48,660 nucleotides of DNA. Origin: Bacillota bacterium. Its GTDB lineage: Bacteria > Bacillota > Limnochordia > Darwinibacteriales > JAAYFS01. A program made the translations under genes and the position numbers. Under the pieces are notes generated by a model. The model saw only the letters and a program-made list of their open reading frames with translations. It was not told the origin of the DNA and made no database searches. Of the stretch, positions 12,395 through 21,163 are shown in pieces; the stretch's first letter is position 1, and each line of letters opens with the position of its first letter. The stretch is taken from NCBI GenBank assembly GCA_012728115.1, contig JAAYFS010000045.1:1-48660 (forward strand), given 5' to 3'.

Positions 12395-13192
12395 GTGGAC
12401 AATATTTTATTCCGTTTTGCAGGATTGCCTGTTTACGCCTATGGATTTACGATTGCTGTTGGTTTGATTCTGGGAATGGTTTTCGCGCTTCCGGAAGCTC
12501 GCAGACATAGGATAAAGACAACACAATTGCTCGATCTTTTTATCGGTGCCTTGGTAGCATTCTTTCTCGTAGGAGGATTAGTTGGCGGTATTCAAAATGT
12601 CGGAGTGAAAATCATTTTACGTCCATGGCTGATTTTAAGTAATGTGCATATGATCGTTGGCATTGTGGCAGCAATTATTTTTATCCTATTCTATCTAGTG
12701 CGCCAGGAGATTGTCTTGGGTGATCTTTTAGATTCTATCGCTCCTTCGTTAGCGCTTGTACATTCATTGGCTAACCTAGGTTCTGATATCTATGGAAATG
12801 TAACAAACGTCCCATGGGGCGTAACTTTTGGGGAGCTTAAATTACATCCCGTTCAGTTGTATGCTTCAATCGGGTATTACTTAATATTTGCTGTTCTTTG
12901 GCGTTACAGACGGTCGAAAAGATACACTGGCCAAAATTTTATCACTTACCTTACTCTAAATGCTTGGTTATTGTTTATCTTAAGTTTCTTCAGTGAAGGA
13001 GGCTTAAGTCCCTGGGTTTACGGAGTGTTAAGTGTTGTGCTAACAGCCTTCTCATTGTTCTTGCTGGCTAATGCACCGCTAAGCCCCTATAGACGTTCAC
13101 ACTCGAATATTCTCACCATCGTCTTGACGCTCTGTGTCCATCTTTTGATGATGTTTTTCATGGTTACGTTTTTCTTGTGGCGGATTCAATGA
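12395..13192 (+). CDS. Divergent Lgt-like (prolipoprotein diacylglyceryl transferase family) membrane protein
   Basis: A 265-residue protein with about seven hydrophobic segments whose layout follows Lgt, the enzyme that adds diacylglycerol to lipoprotein cysteines. The similarity is in the N-terminal GLPVYAYGFTIAVGLILG, in IAPSLALVHSLANLGSDIYG and in HPVQLYASIGYY. Compared with canonical Lgt, the GR(I/W)GN motif is ANLGS, LYE after HP is LYA, the HGG loop is absent (NVHMIVG), and the arginine of the C-terminal IGRFxxE region is missing. From family knowledge these positions are needed for catalysis, so it may be inactive or have another substrate. GTG 12395 lies one base after the gatB stop. 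A true lgt must be elsewhere, since lipoproteins are encoded here. Confidence 0.7.
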   Translation: MDNILFRFAGLPVYAYGFTIAVGLILGMVFALPEARRHRIKTTQLLDLFIGALVAFFLVGGLVGGIQNVGVKIILRPWLILSNVHMIVGIVAAIIFILFYLVRQEIVLGDLLDSIAPSLALVHSLANLGSDIYGNVTNVPWGVTFGELKLHPVQLYASIGYYLIFAVLWRYRRSKRYTGQNFITYLTLNAWLLFILSFFSEGGLSPWVYGVLSVVLTAFSLFLLANAPLSPYRRSHSNILTIVLTLCVHLLMMFFMVTFFLWRIQ

Positions 13193-13224
13193 TCCAATAG
13201 AAAAAAAGCGAGCGAGGGATAGCG

Positions 13225-13680
13225 ATGAAAGAAAAATATCAAAAAGAGATGTTAAGCCATGTGCGGTCGCATCTCGCAGACCATGATCACCGATTGACCC
13301 CGCAAAGGGAGGCTGTGGTTAAAGTATTAATGAATAATCCAGATGCTCATTTGAGTGCTGAAGACATATTTTTAAAGACTAAGGAACTGTTTCCTGACAT
13401 TGGTTTAGCTACTGTGTATCGAACCTTGGAACTATTGGAGAATCTCAATATAGTTCATAGATTACAATATGGCGATAATCAGGGTCGTTATGAATTGAAC
13501 ATGCATAATGATGAACACTATCATCACCACCTAATATGTGTTAAGTGTGGCAGTATAAGTGAATTTAATGATGATTTACTTGAAGATGTTGAGCAAAGAA
13601 TAGAGAAGGAAACAGGGTTTAGAATAACGGATCATTCTTTGCAGTTTTATGGATACTGTAAGTATTGTAATGGTGAATAA
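13225..13680 (+). CDS. Fur-family metal-dependent repressor
   Basis: A 151-residue Fur-family regulator, most like Fur or PerR. The N-terminal winged helix contains RLTPQREAVVKVL and the recognition helix IGLATVYRTLELLE. The dimerisation domain has the histidine-rich metal site EHYHHHLICVKCG and a second CxxC (YCKYC) near the end, giving the structural zinc site with two CxxC pairs. Which metal or signal it senses cannot be told from the sequence. ATG 13225 follows GAGCGAGGG, 32 bp after the Lgt-like gene. A strong promoter for the valS leader starts just after its stop. Confidence 0.9.
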   Translation: MKEKYQKEMLSHVRSHLADHDHRLTPQREAVVKVLMNNPDAHLSAEDIFLKTKELFPDIGLATVYRTLELLENLNIVHRLQYGDNQGRYELNMHNDEHYHHHLICVKCGSISEFNDDLLEDVEQRIEKETGFRITDHSLQFYGYCKYCNGE

Positions 13681-13683
13681 TTG

Positions 13684-13712
13684 TTGACAAATCATGGTTA
13701 GTAGGGTATTAT
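13684..13712 (+). promoter_or_regulatory. Sigma-A promoter of the valS T-box transcript
   Basis: A perfect -35 TTGACA (13684-13689) is followed after 17 bp by TATTAT (13707-13712). Transcription would start near 13719 and cover the whole T-box leader before valS. Confidence 0.8.
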
Positions 13713-13718
13713 TTTAAA

Positions 13719-13994
13719 AAAACAAAAGCTTAGAATAGGAGGAGTAAGCTAGAGGTGCTTCCAGAGAAGGAGATTCTTAGGCTGGAAAATCTCCCAAGAA
13801 TAAGTCTAGCTGAAGGTCGCCTAGGAGCTGCTAAGATGAACTCTTCTTTTTGGAGTCAGTAGTTTTAGCCGGATGGGTGCGTTATAACCCGTGAGATGCC
13901 GATTATCCTATGATTTTTCTATTATAAAGGAGATCGGAATTAAAGGTGGTACCGCGGAGTTAACTCTTTCGTCCTTTGGATGAAGGGGTTTTTT
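13719..13994 (+). ncRNA. T-box riboswitch leader of valS
   Basis: T-box leaders bind uncharged tRNA and then let transcription pass the terminator into a synthetase gene. The T-box sequence AAGGTGGTACCGCGG is at 13943-13957, followed by the terminator stem at 13964-13988. The base of stem I can be drawn by pairing AGGTG (near 13754) with CGCCT (13818-13822), enclosing a loop that ends GAAGGTC. A GUC valine specifier codon can be read at 13816-13818, agreeing with the downstream gene; GGU one base earlier is the alternative reading. The boundaries are inferred from the promoter and the terminator. Confidence 0.93.
13964..13994 (+). terminator. Regulated intrinsic terminator of the T-box leader
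   Basis: An 11-bp stem (13964-13974 with 13978-13988, containing three G-U pairs) with a TTT loop is followed by six T residues. The competing antiterminator would use the T-box sequence at 13943-13957 and the upstream half of this stem. Confidence 0.88.
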
Positions 13995-14019
13995 ATATTT
14001 TAAATGGGAGTGATCAAAA

Positions 14020-16674
14020 TTGACTACAATGGGAAAAGAAATACCCAAAGTTTATAACCCTCAAGAAGTTGAGGATAAATGGTATCGTTTTTGGGAAGAA
14101 AACCGATATTTCCATGCCGAAGTGGATCATAACAAGGAACCATTTTGTATTGTAATTCCACCCCCGAATGTTACTGGGCAGCTCCACATGGGTCATGCGC
14201 TAGATGAGACCTATCAGGATATTTTAATTCGGTGGAAAAGAATGCAAGGCTATTCCGCTCTCTGGCTTCCAGGCACCGATCACGCGGGAATCGCTACCCA
14301 AGCACGAGTAGAGGAGCACATTAGGGAAGAAGAAGGCTTGTCTCGCCATGATCTGGGTAGAGAAAAGTTCTTAGAAAGAGTATGGGCGTGGAAAGAAGAG
14401 TATGGTAATCGCATCATTAATCAATTGAAGAAACTGGGTTCGTCTGCTGATTGGGAACGTGAGCGTTTCACTATGGATGAGGGTTGTTCCAGGGCGGTAC
14501 GCGAAGTATTTGTTCGCTTGTATGAAGAAGGGCTAATCTATCAAGGGCATTATAGCGTTAACTGGTGTCCACGTTGTAGTACTACCCTGTCTGATATTGA
14601 GGTAGAGCACACCGAACGAGCGGGTAAGCTATATCATATAAGATATCCGTTTACTGATGGAAGTGGTTATGCCCAGGTTGCGACTACTAGACCTGAGACA
14701 ATGTTAGGTGATACTGCTATTGCCGTTAATCCTAATGATGAAAGATACAAAGATATTATCGGCAAAACAGTTACTGTTCCGATCGTTGGACGGGTTATCC
14801 CGATCGTTGCAGATGAATATGTTGATCCAGAATTTGGAACGGGAATGGTTAAGATAACGCCTGCTCATGATCCAAATGACTTTGAAATAGGGTTGCGGCA
14901 TGATCTTCCACGTGTAGAAGTTATCGGTTTAGATGCAAAAATGACTGCCGAAGCGGGTAAGTATGAGGGAATGGATCGTTATGAATGTCGTGATCAACTG
15001 ATTGCTGATCTACGCACTGAAGGATTCCTGGTTGATATCGAAGACCATCAACATGCGGTTGGTGAATGCTATCGTTGCGATACCACTGTTGAACCATTGG
15101 TAAGTAAGCAATGGTTTGTAAAAATGAAACCGTTGGCAGAGCCAGCGATCGAGGCTGTTAAAAACGGTACCATCCGATTCGTACCCGAGCGATTTAGTAA
15201 GAACTATCTCCACTGGATGGAAAACATTAGAGACTGGTGTATTTCACGCCAGCTTTGGTGGGGACATCGGATTCCTGTATGGTACTGCGATGATTGTGGT
15301 AAGGCATTTGCTGCTGTGGACGATCCAACTCATTGTAAGTACTGCTCTTCCGAGCGGATTCACCAAGATCCTGATGTACTCGACACCTGGTTTTCCTCGG
15401 CGCTTTGGCCTTTTAGCACACTAGGATGGCCAGAACAAACCGAGGAACTAGCTTACTTTTATCCAACATCTGTCTTGGTTACAGGCTTTGACATTATCCC
15501 ATTCTGGGTAGCGCGGATGATTTTTATGAGTCTACACTTCATGGGAGAAAAACCTTTCAGCGATGTATTGATACATGGACTAGTACGCGATGCTCAAGGC
15601 AGGAAGATGAGTAAGTCTCTCGGTAATGGTGTGGATCCACTCGAAGTAATCGCTGAATATGGTGCAGATGCGCTTCGATTATCGCTAGTTACAGGTGTTG
15701 CACCAGGAAATGATCTAAGATTTAGTGCCGAAAAAGTTGAGGCTTACCGAAATTTTGCGAATAAGATTTGGAATGCTTCGCGGTTTGCCCTGATGAATCT
15801 AGAAGACTTTGAACCACAGAAAGATTTAGCTGAGTTAGAATTGTCCTTAGCAGATCAGTGGATTCTCAGCAGATATTCGTTTGCCGTAACAGAAGTAACC
15901 AGATTCTTAGAAAGATATGATATCGGTGAAGGTGCTCGAGTAATCTACGACTTTATCTGGAGCGAATTATGTGACTGGTATATTGAGATTATTAAACCAC
16001 GTCTCTATGGCAGATATGGTGAGGAATCACGTTTGGCTGCCCAACACGTTCTGTGGTACGTTCTCAAGAATACCTTACAACTGCTTCATCCTTATATGCC
16101 ATTTATTACGGAAGAGATTTGGCAACATTTACCTCATGAGGGCGAGTCGATCATGGTCGCAGCGTGGCCTCAACCCTGGCAAGAACGTGATATCGAAATT
16201 GAGAAAACGATGGGCGTTGTAATGAATGTGATTACCGAGATCAGAACTATTCGGAGCGAAAAACAGGTTCAACCAGGTAGAAGGATTAAAGCGATCATTC
16301 AAGCAGATGCAGAAAAACTTGCACTTCTAAAGAATGCCGAGGACTACATCGTTTCCTTAGCTGGTCTAGAAGAATTAGTTATCGAAGCACCAGGGACTAA
16401 ACCTGAACAGTCTGTCAGTGCTGTAACTGATGGAATTGAAATCTTCTTACCATTAGCGGGATTGGTTGATTTGGAAGAAGAAAAGAAACGTTTAGAAAAA
16501 GAATTAGATACTGCCGAGAAGGAACTTGCTCGCGCCCAAGCGAAATTGGCTAACGAAGGTTTCATTAGTAAAGCTCCTGCACAAGTAGTGGAGAAAGAAC
16601 GTGAAAAGGTCAGGACAATGAGCGAGACTGTGGAAAAGATTAAAAAACTATTAGAAGAAATGCAGGTTGATTAA
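14020..16674 (+). CDS. valS: Valyl-tRNA synthetase
   Basis: ValS charges tRNA(Val) with valine and edits threonine mistakes. 884 residues, a class I synthetase of usual length. The HIGH signature is H56-M-G-H59 within [13 protein letters not shown], and the KMSKS loop is K529-M-S-K-S533. The editing domain carries [17 protein letters not shown], and the C-terminal 60-70 residues form the ValS-specific coiled coil ([19 protein letters not shown]). Start TTG 14020 is nine bases after GGGAG. Expression is controlled by the T-box leader directly upstream. Confidence 0.97.
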   Translation: MTTMGKEIPKVYNPQEVEDKWYRFWEENRYFHAEVDHNKEPFCIVIPPPNVTGQLHMGHALDETYQDILIRWKRMQGYSALWLPGTDHAGIATQARVEEHIREEEGLSRHDLGREKFLERVWAWKEEYGNRIINQLKKLGSSADWERERFTMDEGCSRAVREVFVRLYEEGLIYQGHYSVNWCPRCSTTLSDIEVEHTERAGKLYHIRYPFTDGSGYAQVATTRPETMLGDTAIAVNPNDERYKDIIGKTVTVPIVGRVIPIVADEYVDPEFGTGMVKITPAHDPNDFEIGLRHDLPRVEVIGLDAKMTAEAGKYEGMDRYECRDQLIADLRTEGFLVDIEDHQHAVGECYRCDTTVEPLVSKQWFVKMKPLAEPAIEAVKNGTIRFVPERFSKNYLHWMENIRDWCISRQLWWGHRIPVWYCDDCGKAFAAVDDPTHCKYCSSERIHQDPDVLDTWFSSALWPFSTLGWPEQTEELAYFYPTSVLVTGFDIIPFWVARMIFMSLHFMGEKPFSDVLIHGLVRDAQGRKMSKSLGNGVDPLEVIAEYGADALRLSLVTGVAPGNDLRFSAEKVEAYRNFANKIWNASRFALMNLEDFEPQKDLAELELSLADQWILSRYSFAVTEVTRFLERYDIGEGARVIYDFIWSELCDWYIEIIKPRLYGRYGEESRLAAQHVLWYVLKNTLQLLHPYMPFITEEIWQHLPHEGESIMVAAWPQPWQERDIEIEKTMGVVMNVITEIRTIRSEKQVQPGRRIKAIIQADAEKLALLKNAEDYIVSLAGLEELVIEAPGTKPEQSVSAVTDGIEIFLPLAGLVDLEEEKKRLEKELDTAEKELARAQAKLANEGFISKAPAQVVEKEREKVRTMSETVEKIKKLLEEMQVD

Positions 16675-16677
16675 GGT

Positions 16678-17943
16678 ATGAAGATACTAGATAGCCGGCA
16701 GAAGTTTGGCAGTCATCTTGGTTTAGAGAGAATTTCGTTGATTTGTCGAGAACTCGGCGATCCCCAGAAGCGAGTTAAAGCCGTTCATGTTGCAGGGACA
16801 AATGGTAAAGGGTCCACATCATCATTTATTGCCAGTATTCTTCAAGAAGCTGGGTTGAAGGTGGCCCTTTACACCTCCCCGCATTTAGTGGATTATCGTG
16901 AACGTTTTGCAATTAATGGTTCATTGATTCCGAAAGAAGATCTTGAACGAGTTTTGGCAAAAGTGGAACAAGCCATCGAAGTGGTAGAAAAGGCACATCC
17001 AGAATTTGGGGCAGTCACTGAATTTGAAGTTGCTACGGCTGCAGCGTTTTTGTATTTCGCCGAAGAAAAAGTAGATATTGCAGTAATTGAAACTGGTTTG
17101 GGCGGTAGATTGGATGCCACAAACGTAATTGTACCAGAAGTGTCAGTGATTACACCGATTAGTTTTGACCATGTGGAATGGCTGGGAGATTCTCTTTCTA
17201 GTATTGCCGCGGAAAAGGCTGGAATTATTAAACCTGGAGTTCCAGTAGTAATTGGATATCAGCAAGACGAGGCTGAGAAAACACTTATTACCATCGCCAC
17301 CGAAAAGAATAGCAAGGTGGTGAGCCTAGCTGATAGTGGATTCCAAGTGGTGGACTATGGATTTAACGGTGGCAGTTTTAAGCTTACTGAGATTTCGTCT
17401 GATATTTTCCAAATCCATATCCTCGGTTTGCATCAATTGGAAAATGCCGCAACAGCTCTTTTAGCTGCGACAGTGTTGAAAGAAAGTGGTTGGAAAATCT
17501 CAGATCAAGCGATTTTTCATGGACTTAAAAAGGCTAGGTGGGCTGCACGACTTGAGGTAGTTTCCCCAGAAAAACCATGGATACTACTAGACGCCGCTCA
17601 TAATGAAGCAGGGATCAAAGTGCTTGCCAAATCCTTAACAAAACTGTTCAAAGACCAGCCGACAAAACTTACGTTTGTGATTGGAATGACCGAAAACAAG
17701 GAGCCATCGCTTCTTGATCCTTTGCTTCCACTGGCCAAACGAATGATTTTTGTGAAAGCATCCTCTGGTAGATTACCAGGAAAACAACCCGATGAGTTAA
17801 AAAACTATGTAATGGCCAAAGGGATCGCTGCCGAAGCGTATTCTGATCTCGCGGAAGGTATTAAACAAGCTTATACTGATGAATATGTTTGTATTTGCGG
17901 TTCAATATACTTACTAGGAGAAATAATCCCGATTCTTACCTAG
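16678..17943 (+). CDS. folC: Folylpolyglutamate synthase / dihydrofolate synthase
   Basis: FolC adds glutamate to dihydropteroate and extends folates with further glutamates. It is a Mur-ligase-like protein of 421 residues. The ATP loop is G40-TNGKGS46 (VAGTNGKGSTSSF), followed by the folate-binding region TSPHLVDYRERF, and the central-domain motifs FDHVEWLGD and HQLENAATA. The C-terminal domain includes LLDAAHNEAG. The gene begins three bases after the valS stop, so both are probably on the same T-box-controlled transcript, an arrangement common in Bacillota. Confidence 0.95.
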   Translation: MKILDSRQKFGSHLGLERISLICRELGDPQKRVKAVHVAGTNGKGSTSSFIASILQEAGLKVALYTSPHLVDYRERFAINGSLIPKEDLERVLAKVEQAIEVVEKAHPEFGAVTEFEVATAAAFLYFAEEKVDIAVIETGLGGRLDATNVIVPEVSVITPISFDHVEWLGDSLSSIAAEKAGIIKPGVPVVIGYQQDEAEKTLITIATEKNSKVVSLADSGFQVVDYGFNGGSFKLTEISSDIFQIHILGLHQLENAATALLAATVLKESGWKISDQAIFHGLKKARWAARLEVVSPEKPWILLDAAHNEAGIKVLAKSLTKLFKDQPTKLTFVIGMTENKEPSLLDPLLPLAKRMIFVKASSGRLPGKQPDELKNYVMAKGIAAEAYSDLAEGIKQAYTDEYVCICGSIYLLGEIIPILT

Positions 17944-17964
17944 TCGCCTGAGGAGGGAGTTCGA

Positions 17965-18459
17965 ATGGGTAAGCGGAGTACCAATAAGCGAAGTTCAAAA
18001 GGTTCAGGATTTCGATTGTTCGTTATTTGCCTAATCTTGATGGTGGTGAGTTTCTTTCTTGGTCAATATGCTGTTAAATGGTATGGGCAGCAAAGCGCTA
18101 ACAAGCGTTCTGAACAATCCAAGCAATTAGTGGTGGAGCAACAAACACCATCTTCGCCAAAGGCTCAACAATCTAAATCAGTTGATCTCAATCAGGAAAG
18201 AAATTCAAGCACTGTTCAGAACCAGAGCCAGAGCTTGAATCAGGAGATCAAGTTCCAGGTACAGTTAGGGGCGTTTTCTGTGCTAGAAAATGCCCTTACC
18301 GTTAGAGAACAATTAGAAGCAAAAGGATACGATGCGACTGTGACTGATGGACCCCCATTTAGGGTGCGTTCGGGAGGGTTTGCGACGCGAGAAGCTGCTC
18401 AGGAATATGCTAATAAGTTAGAAAAAGAGGGCTTTGAAGTCGCAATAGTTGCATTATAA
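17965..18459 (+). CDS. SPOR-domain membrane protein
   Basis: A 164-residue bitopic membrane protein. A basic N-terminus is followed by one membrane segment (about residues 17-37), a Gln/Ser-rich linker (40-90), and a C-terminal SPOR domain (about 92-164: KFQVQLGAFSVLENALTVRE, then PPFRVRSGGFATREAA). SPOR domains bind denuded glycan strands at division sites and at sporulation septa, so an envelope role is likely. Start ATG 17965 follows GAGGAGGGAG, 21 bp after folC. No catalytic domain is present. Small SPOR proteins after folC are a recurring clostridial context, but the exact function is unknown. Confidence 0.85.
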   Translation: MGKRSTNKRSSKGSGFRLFVICLILMVVSFFLGQYAVKWYGQQSANKRSEQSKQLVVEQQTPSSPKAQQSKSVDLNQERNSSTVQNQSQSLNQEIKFQVQLGAFSVLENALTVREQLEAKGYDATVTDGPPFRVRSGGFATREAAQEYANKLEKEGFEVAIVAL

Positions 18460-18504
18460 GTGCGTTGTAAACTGTATTATAAGAGGTTTACCTTGAGATT
18501 GATA

Positions 18505-18533
18505 TTGACATAACAAAGTGATTCTGTTATGCT
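18505..18533 (+). promoter_or_regulatory. Sigma-A promoter of the ferredoxin gene
   Basis: TTGACA (18505-18510) and TATGCT (18528-18533) are spaced by 17 bp, 37 bp before the ferredoxin start codon. This gives the ferredoxin its own transcript. Confidence 0.75.
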
Positions 18534-18570
18534 GATTCAGGAGAATTTTTTCTGAAAGGGGAGAGGAGAA

Positions 18571-18741
18571 TTGGCACACGTAATTAGTGAAGAATGCATC
18601 AGCTGCGGAGCATGCCAAGCAGAATGTCCAGTAGAATGTATTAGTGAAGGTGAAGAAAAGTACGAGATTGATGCTGATGAATGCATCGATTGCGGCGCAT
18701 GTGCAAACGTTTGCCCTGTAGAAGCAATTAGTGAAGACTAA
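18571..18741 (+). CDS. 2[4Fe-4S] clostridial-type ferredoxin
   Basis: A 56-residue soluble electron carrier. Two eight-cysteine halves are visible: C9-x2-C12-x2-C15-x3-C19-P and C38-x2-C41-x2-C44-x3-C48-P, the classic pattern for two [4Fe-4S] clusters. The halves, EECISCGACQAECPVECISE and DECIDCGACANVCPVEAISE, are similar enough to show the ancient internal duplication. The first half carries an extra cysteine (C23). The start is TTG 18571 behind GAGAGGAGAA. It is a single-gene unit with a near-consensus promoter and a strong terminator, so expression is probably high. A likely partner for pyruvate or hydrogen metabolism and for the Rnf complex encoded later. Confidence 0.95.
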   Translation: MAHVISEECISCGACQAECPVECISEGEEKYEIDADECIDCGACANVCPVEAISED

Positions 18742-18754
18742 TACATAAAAAATA

Positions 18755-18784
18755 AAAACCAGACAGATGGGTCTGGTTTTTTTA
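18755..18784 (+). terminator. Intrinsic terminator after ferredoxin
   Basis: A perfect 10-bp stem (18755-18764 with 18771-18780), six-base loop, and a T-run reaching 18783. It separates the ferredoxin from the opposing gene. As the stem includes a run of A pairing with the T-run, it may also act in the other direction. Confidence 0.9.
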
Positions 18785-18868
18785 TTATGTTTTTTGCAGC
18801 CATCACTTCATGTCCAATTCGTTCAAGAGTTATAAATGACGGTTTACGATGTTTCCATCTCTAAAAAG

Positions 18869-19849
18869 CTAGTGGGCAATGCGATGTGTTCCCTTTGCAA
18901 ACGGGATCATATTGATAAAGCTTTCTAAACGAGTGATAATGCCACTGTCTCCATTTTTGTCGTCAAGACTAAGGGTCAGAAGGGGTTTAGAATGCTCCTT
19001 AGCTTCAATTTCAAGTATTTTGTTAACAAGAAAATCAGGACCGCAACCAAAGGCAGTTACATGGATCAAGCCTTCAATGTTTGAATCCTGGATGAAGTGC
19101 ATGCCCGCACGTAGAACAGAATCGCTATAATGCCAGAAAGCGTCCTTACGGTCGTAAATATTACGTTTTAGTTTTTGAACTGGTAGTGTGTCTGCTGTAT
19201 GGATCTTTACATCAAGCCCCCGCAATTGAGAAATTAAATTGGAGTTGATATAACTATCATAGAGAGCATAGGGGTAACCAAGTAGAGCAATGTTCATTTT
19301 TCCTTCTAGTTTTTGGGTAGAATTACCAGATGCAAGAATTTGCTCGGCTTCTAGCGGTGTCCAGCCATCTCGTAACAGCTCCTTGTACTTACTAATTGCT
19401 GTCAAACCGCGGCGATACGCATGGATAGCTTTAAACTTCGAAACATTAAGTGTGCGAGCAATATTTTCAATACTCCTCCACGAAGCTCGTAAACTCTTGG
19501 TACTGATTCTTGGGGAAATGATCGGAGGGATACCTTTTATTCCGTGCCTAATCATATCTGGTAGCCCGAGGAATTTTGGACAAAAATTGCTAGTGTTTTC
19601 CCAATTAATAATCCGAGGGATAAAGAGAAAATCGACCTTACTAGCTAGGTTTACCACATGGCCATAGAAAATTTTCAGAGGGATACATGCATCTGTCACC
19701 GCTTCTTTAATACCTTCATCCAATACTTTCTTATTGGTTTCCTCCGAAACCACTACTTCCATACTAAGTTCCTAGAAAAACGTTTTCCACAAAGGAAAAA
19801 TCGCATAGTAATGAAGAGAGCGGGGAAAACCGATTTTGATTCTCTGCAT
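18869..19849 (-). pseudogene. Acyl-CoA dehydratase activase-related protein (DUF2229-like), interrupted by an in-frame TAG
   Basis: Read from ATG 19849 (behind GGAGAGG) the frame begins MQRIKIGFPRSLHYY, the typical start of activase-related proteins linked to 2-hydroxyacyl-CoA dehydratase systems. It meets TAG at 19772-19774 after 25 codons, just after PLWKTFF. The same frame then runs on for 300 codons without a break: EVVVSEETNKKV, CIPLKIFYGH, CPKFLGLPDMIR, FGCGPDFLV, DSGIITRLESF. The family normally reads through with a charged residue at the stop position, so GAG or AAG to TAG is the simplest change. A shorter protein from ATG 19762 would lack the first strand of the fold. Either a recent nonsense mutation, recoding or a sequence error. 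No ATPase or dehydratase partner is adjacent. Confidence 0.8.
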
Positions 19850-19906
19850 ATCAACCTCTCCTAGCACGTTTACAATAAAAACCGAATAGGCACAAATTTC
19901 CTTATA

Positions 19907-19936
19907 ATTATAATAATATTTTGTAGAAACTGTCAA
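19907..19936 (-). promoter_or_regulatory. Sigma-A promoter of the interrupted activase-related gene
   Basis: On the minus strand TTGACA (19931-19936) and TATAAT (19907-19912), both perfect, are separated by 18 bp, some 58 bp before ATG 19849. A good promoter is still present although the reading frame is broken, which fits a recent loss. Confidence 0.7.
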
Positions 19937-19940
19937 GAAT

Positions 19941-19970
19941 TCATAAAACGAGCCTTCCTTCTCATATCTA
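19941..19970 (+). promoter_or_regulatory. Possible sigma-E-like promoter of spoIID
   Basis: TCATAAAA (19941-19948) and CATATCTA (19963-19970), 14 bp apart, loosely resemble sigma-E elements. spoIID is sigma-E controlled in Bacillus, which is the main reason to mention it. The match is partial. Confidence 0.3.
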
Positions 19971-19994
19971 TGTAAAGTAGGGGGAGGGCTGGTA

Positions 19995-20927
19995 GTGAGC
20001 AAGCTCGGAAAACAGGTACTGATCTTACTAGCGCTGTTAGTAATAGGAGTTCCTCTATTAATGGTAAAAACATGTAGTTTGCCTTTTAGGGAAAAACGAG
20101 ATATTCCTTTGGTAAAGGTTTGGGATGAAACTACTCAAAAACTATTGACAATAACGCTGGAAGAATATGTTAAAGGTGTTGTGGCAGCAGAGATGCAAGC
20201 CAGTTTCGAATTAGAAGCTCTAAAAGCCCAGGCAGTCGCCGCGCGGACATATGCCTATCGCAGGATCCAAAAAGGAGAACCGATTCCTGAGCATCCTGAA
20301 GCACATTTGACAACCGATTACCGATCTGGTCAAGCATGGCTTTCCACCGATCAACTCAAAGAACGATGGGGATGGGTGGACTATTTAAGGAACTGGCAGA
20401 AAATATCTCAAGCGATCGAGGAAACAAGTGGAGAAGTAATGTTTTTTAACGGAGAACCAATTTTAGCTGTGTATCATTCCACAAGTGGTGGAAGAACTGA
20501 AAACTCCGAGCACTACTGGAGTGAAAGAGTTCCGTATCTAAGAAGTGTAAGTGATCCTTATGGGAGCCACTCTCCCTATGTTTACTCAACAGCATCATTT
20601 TCCCACTCTCAGCTAGCTAAGTTATTGAATGTTAGTGGTATCAATGACATGCGAATTATTGAACGATATCCTTCAGGAAGAGTAAAAACGGTATCAGTCA
20701 ATGGTACATGGTTTTCGGGTAGAGATATTAGGAGTTTGCTTAATTTGCGATCAACATGGTTTTCCATCACAGTAGAAAATGCTACTGTCGAATTTTCAGT
20801 TTGGGGTTATGGGCATGGGGTGGGAATGCCTCAATATGGCGCTGATGGAATGGCGAAGCAAGGGTATGATTATCAAGAAATTCTCCAATACTATTATCAA
20901 GGAATCGTAATAGAAAAAGTTTATTAA
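19995..20927 (+). CDS. spoIID: Stage II sporulation protein D (SpoIID, lytic transglycosylase)
   Basis: SpoIID, with SpoIIM and SpoIIP, degrades septal peptidoglycan during engulfment of the forespore. A 310-residue protein with one N-terminal membrane anchor (about 7-27) and an extracytoplasmic SpoIID/LytB domain. The diagnostic segments are LEEYVKGVVAAEM with the catalytic Glu in AAEM, LEALKAQAVAARTYAYRR, STSGGRTENSE, and the C-terminal GYGHGVGMPQYGADGMA. GTG 19995 follows GGGGGAGGG. It is transcribed divergently from the interrupted gene at 18869-19849. Its presence supports a spore-forming organism, though homologues in non-spore-formers exist. Confidence 0.93.
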   Translation: MSKLGKQVLILLALLVIGVPLLMVKTCSLPFREKRDIPLVKVWDETTQKLLTITLEEYVKGVVAAEMQASFELEALKAQAVAARTYAYRRIQKGEPIPEHPEAHLTTDYRSGQAWLSTDQLKERWGWVDYLRNWQKISQAIEETSGEVMFFNGEPILAVYHSTSGGRTENSEHYWSERVPYLRSVSDPYGSHSPYVYSTASFSHSQLAKLLNVSGINDMRIIERYPSGRVKTVSVNGTWFSGRDIRSLLNLRSTWFSITVENATVEFSVWGYGHGVGMPQYGADGMAKQGYDYQEILQYYYQGIVIEKVY

Positions 20928-20950
20928 ATCGCTGCTAAGGGAGGATTTCT

Positions 20951-21163
20951 ATGGATCTTGATCGCAAAAGGCGCTGGCTACAACAAGAGTTAGAGGCACT
21001 AGCTGATTACCCTTGGCAAGATTACGTCCAGACCAAAAGTGAGATTGAGCATTGGGAAAGCTATAAAGAAAGTTTGTTTCGCAACCACCATTTGCTAGAT
21101 CTCACCTATGAAATTGGCCCCTCTTCAATCCCTCATCATCACAGGTACAGACTGCGGCAGTAG
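20951..21163 (+). CDS. Small hypothetical protein (70 aa)
   Basis: I do not recognise this protein. It is charged and probably helical (MDLDRKRRWLQQELEAL, then TKSEIEHWESYKESLF), with a histidine-rich stretch near the end (PHHHRYRLRQ) and no membrane segment or cysteine. ATG 20951 is preceded by GGGAGG at good spacing, and the gene lies 23 bp after spoIID, so it is likely co-transcribed and translated. Its TAG stop falls inside the stem of the following terminator. A role in sporulation would be a guess from position only. Confidence 0.65.
   Translation: MDLDRKRRWLQQELEALADYPWQDYVQTKSEIEHWESYKESLFRNHHLLDLTYEIGPSSIPHHHRYRLRQ

Noticed and set aside
13943-13957. A tRNA gene in the fur-valS interval
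   Set aside because: The conserved sequence and the stem-loops are those of a T-box leader; no cloverleaf can be drawn.
19658-19864. 68-codon plus-strand frame opposite the broken gene
   Set aside because: It is antisense to a conserved protein sequence and has no recognisable features.
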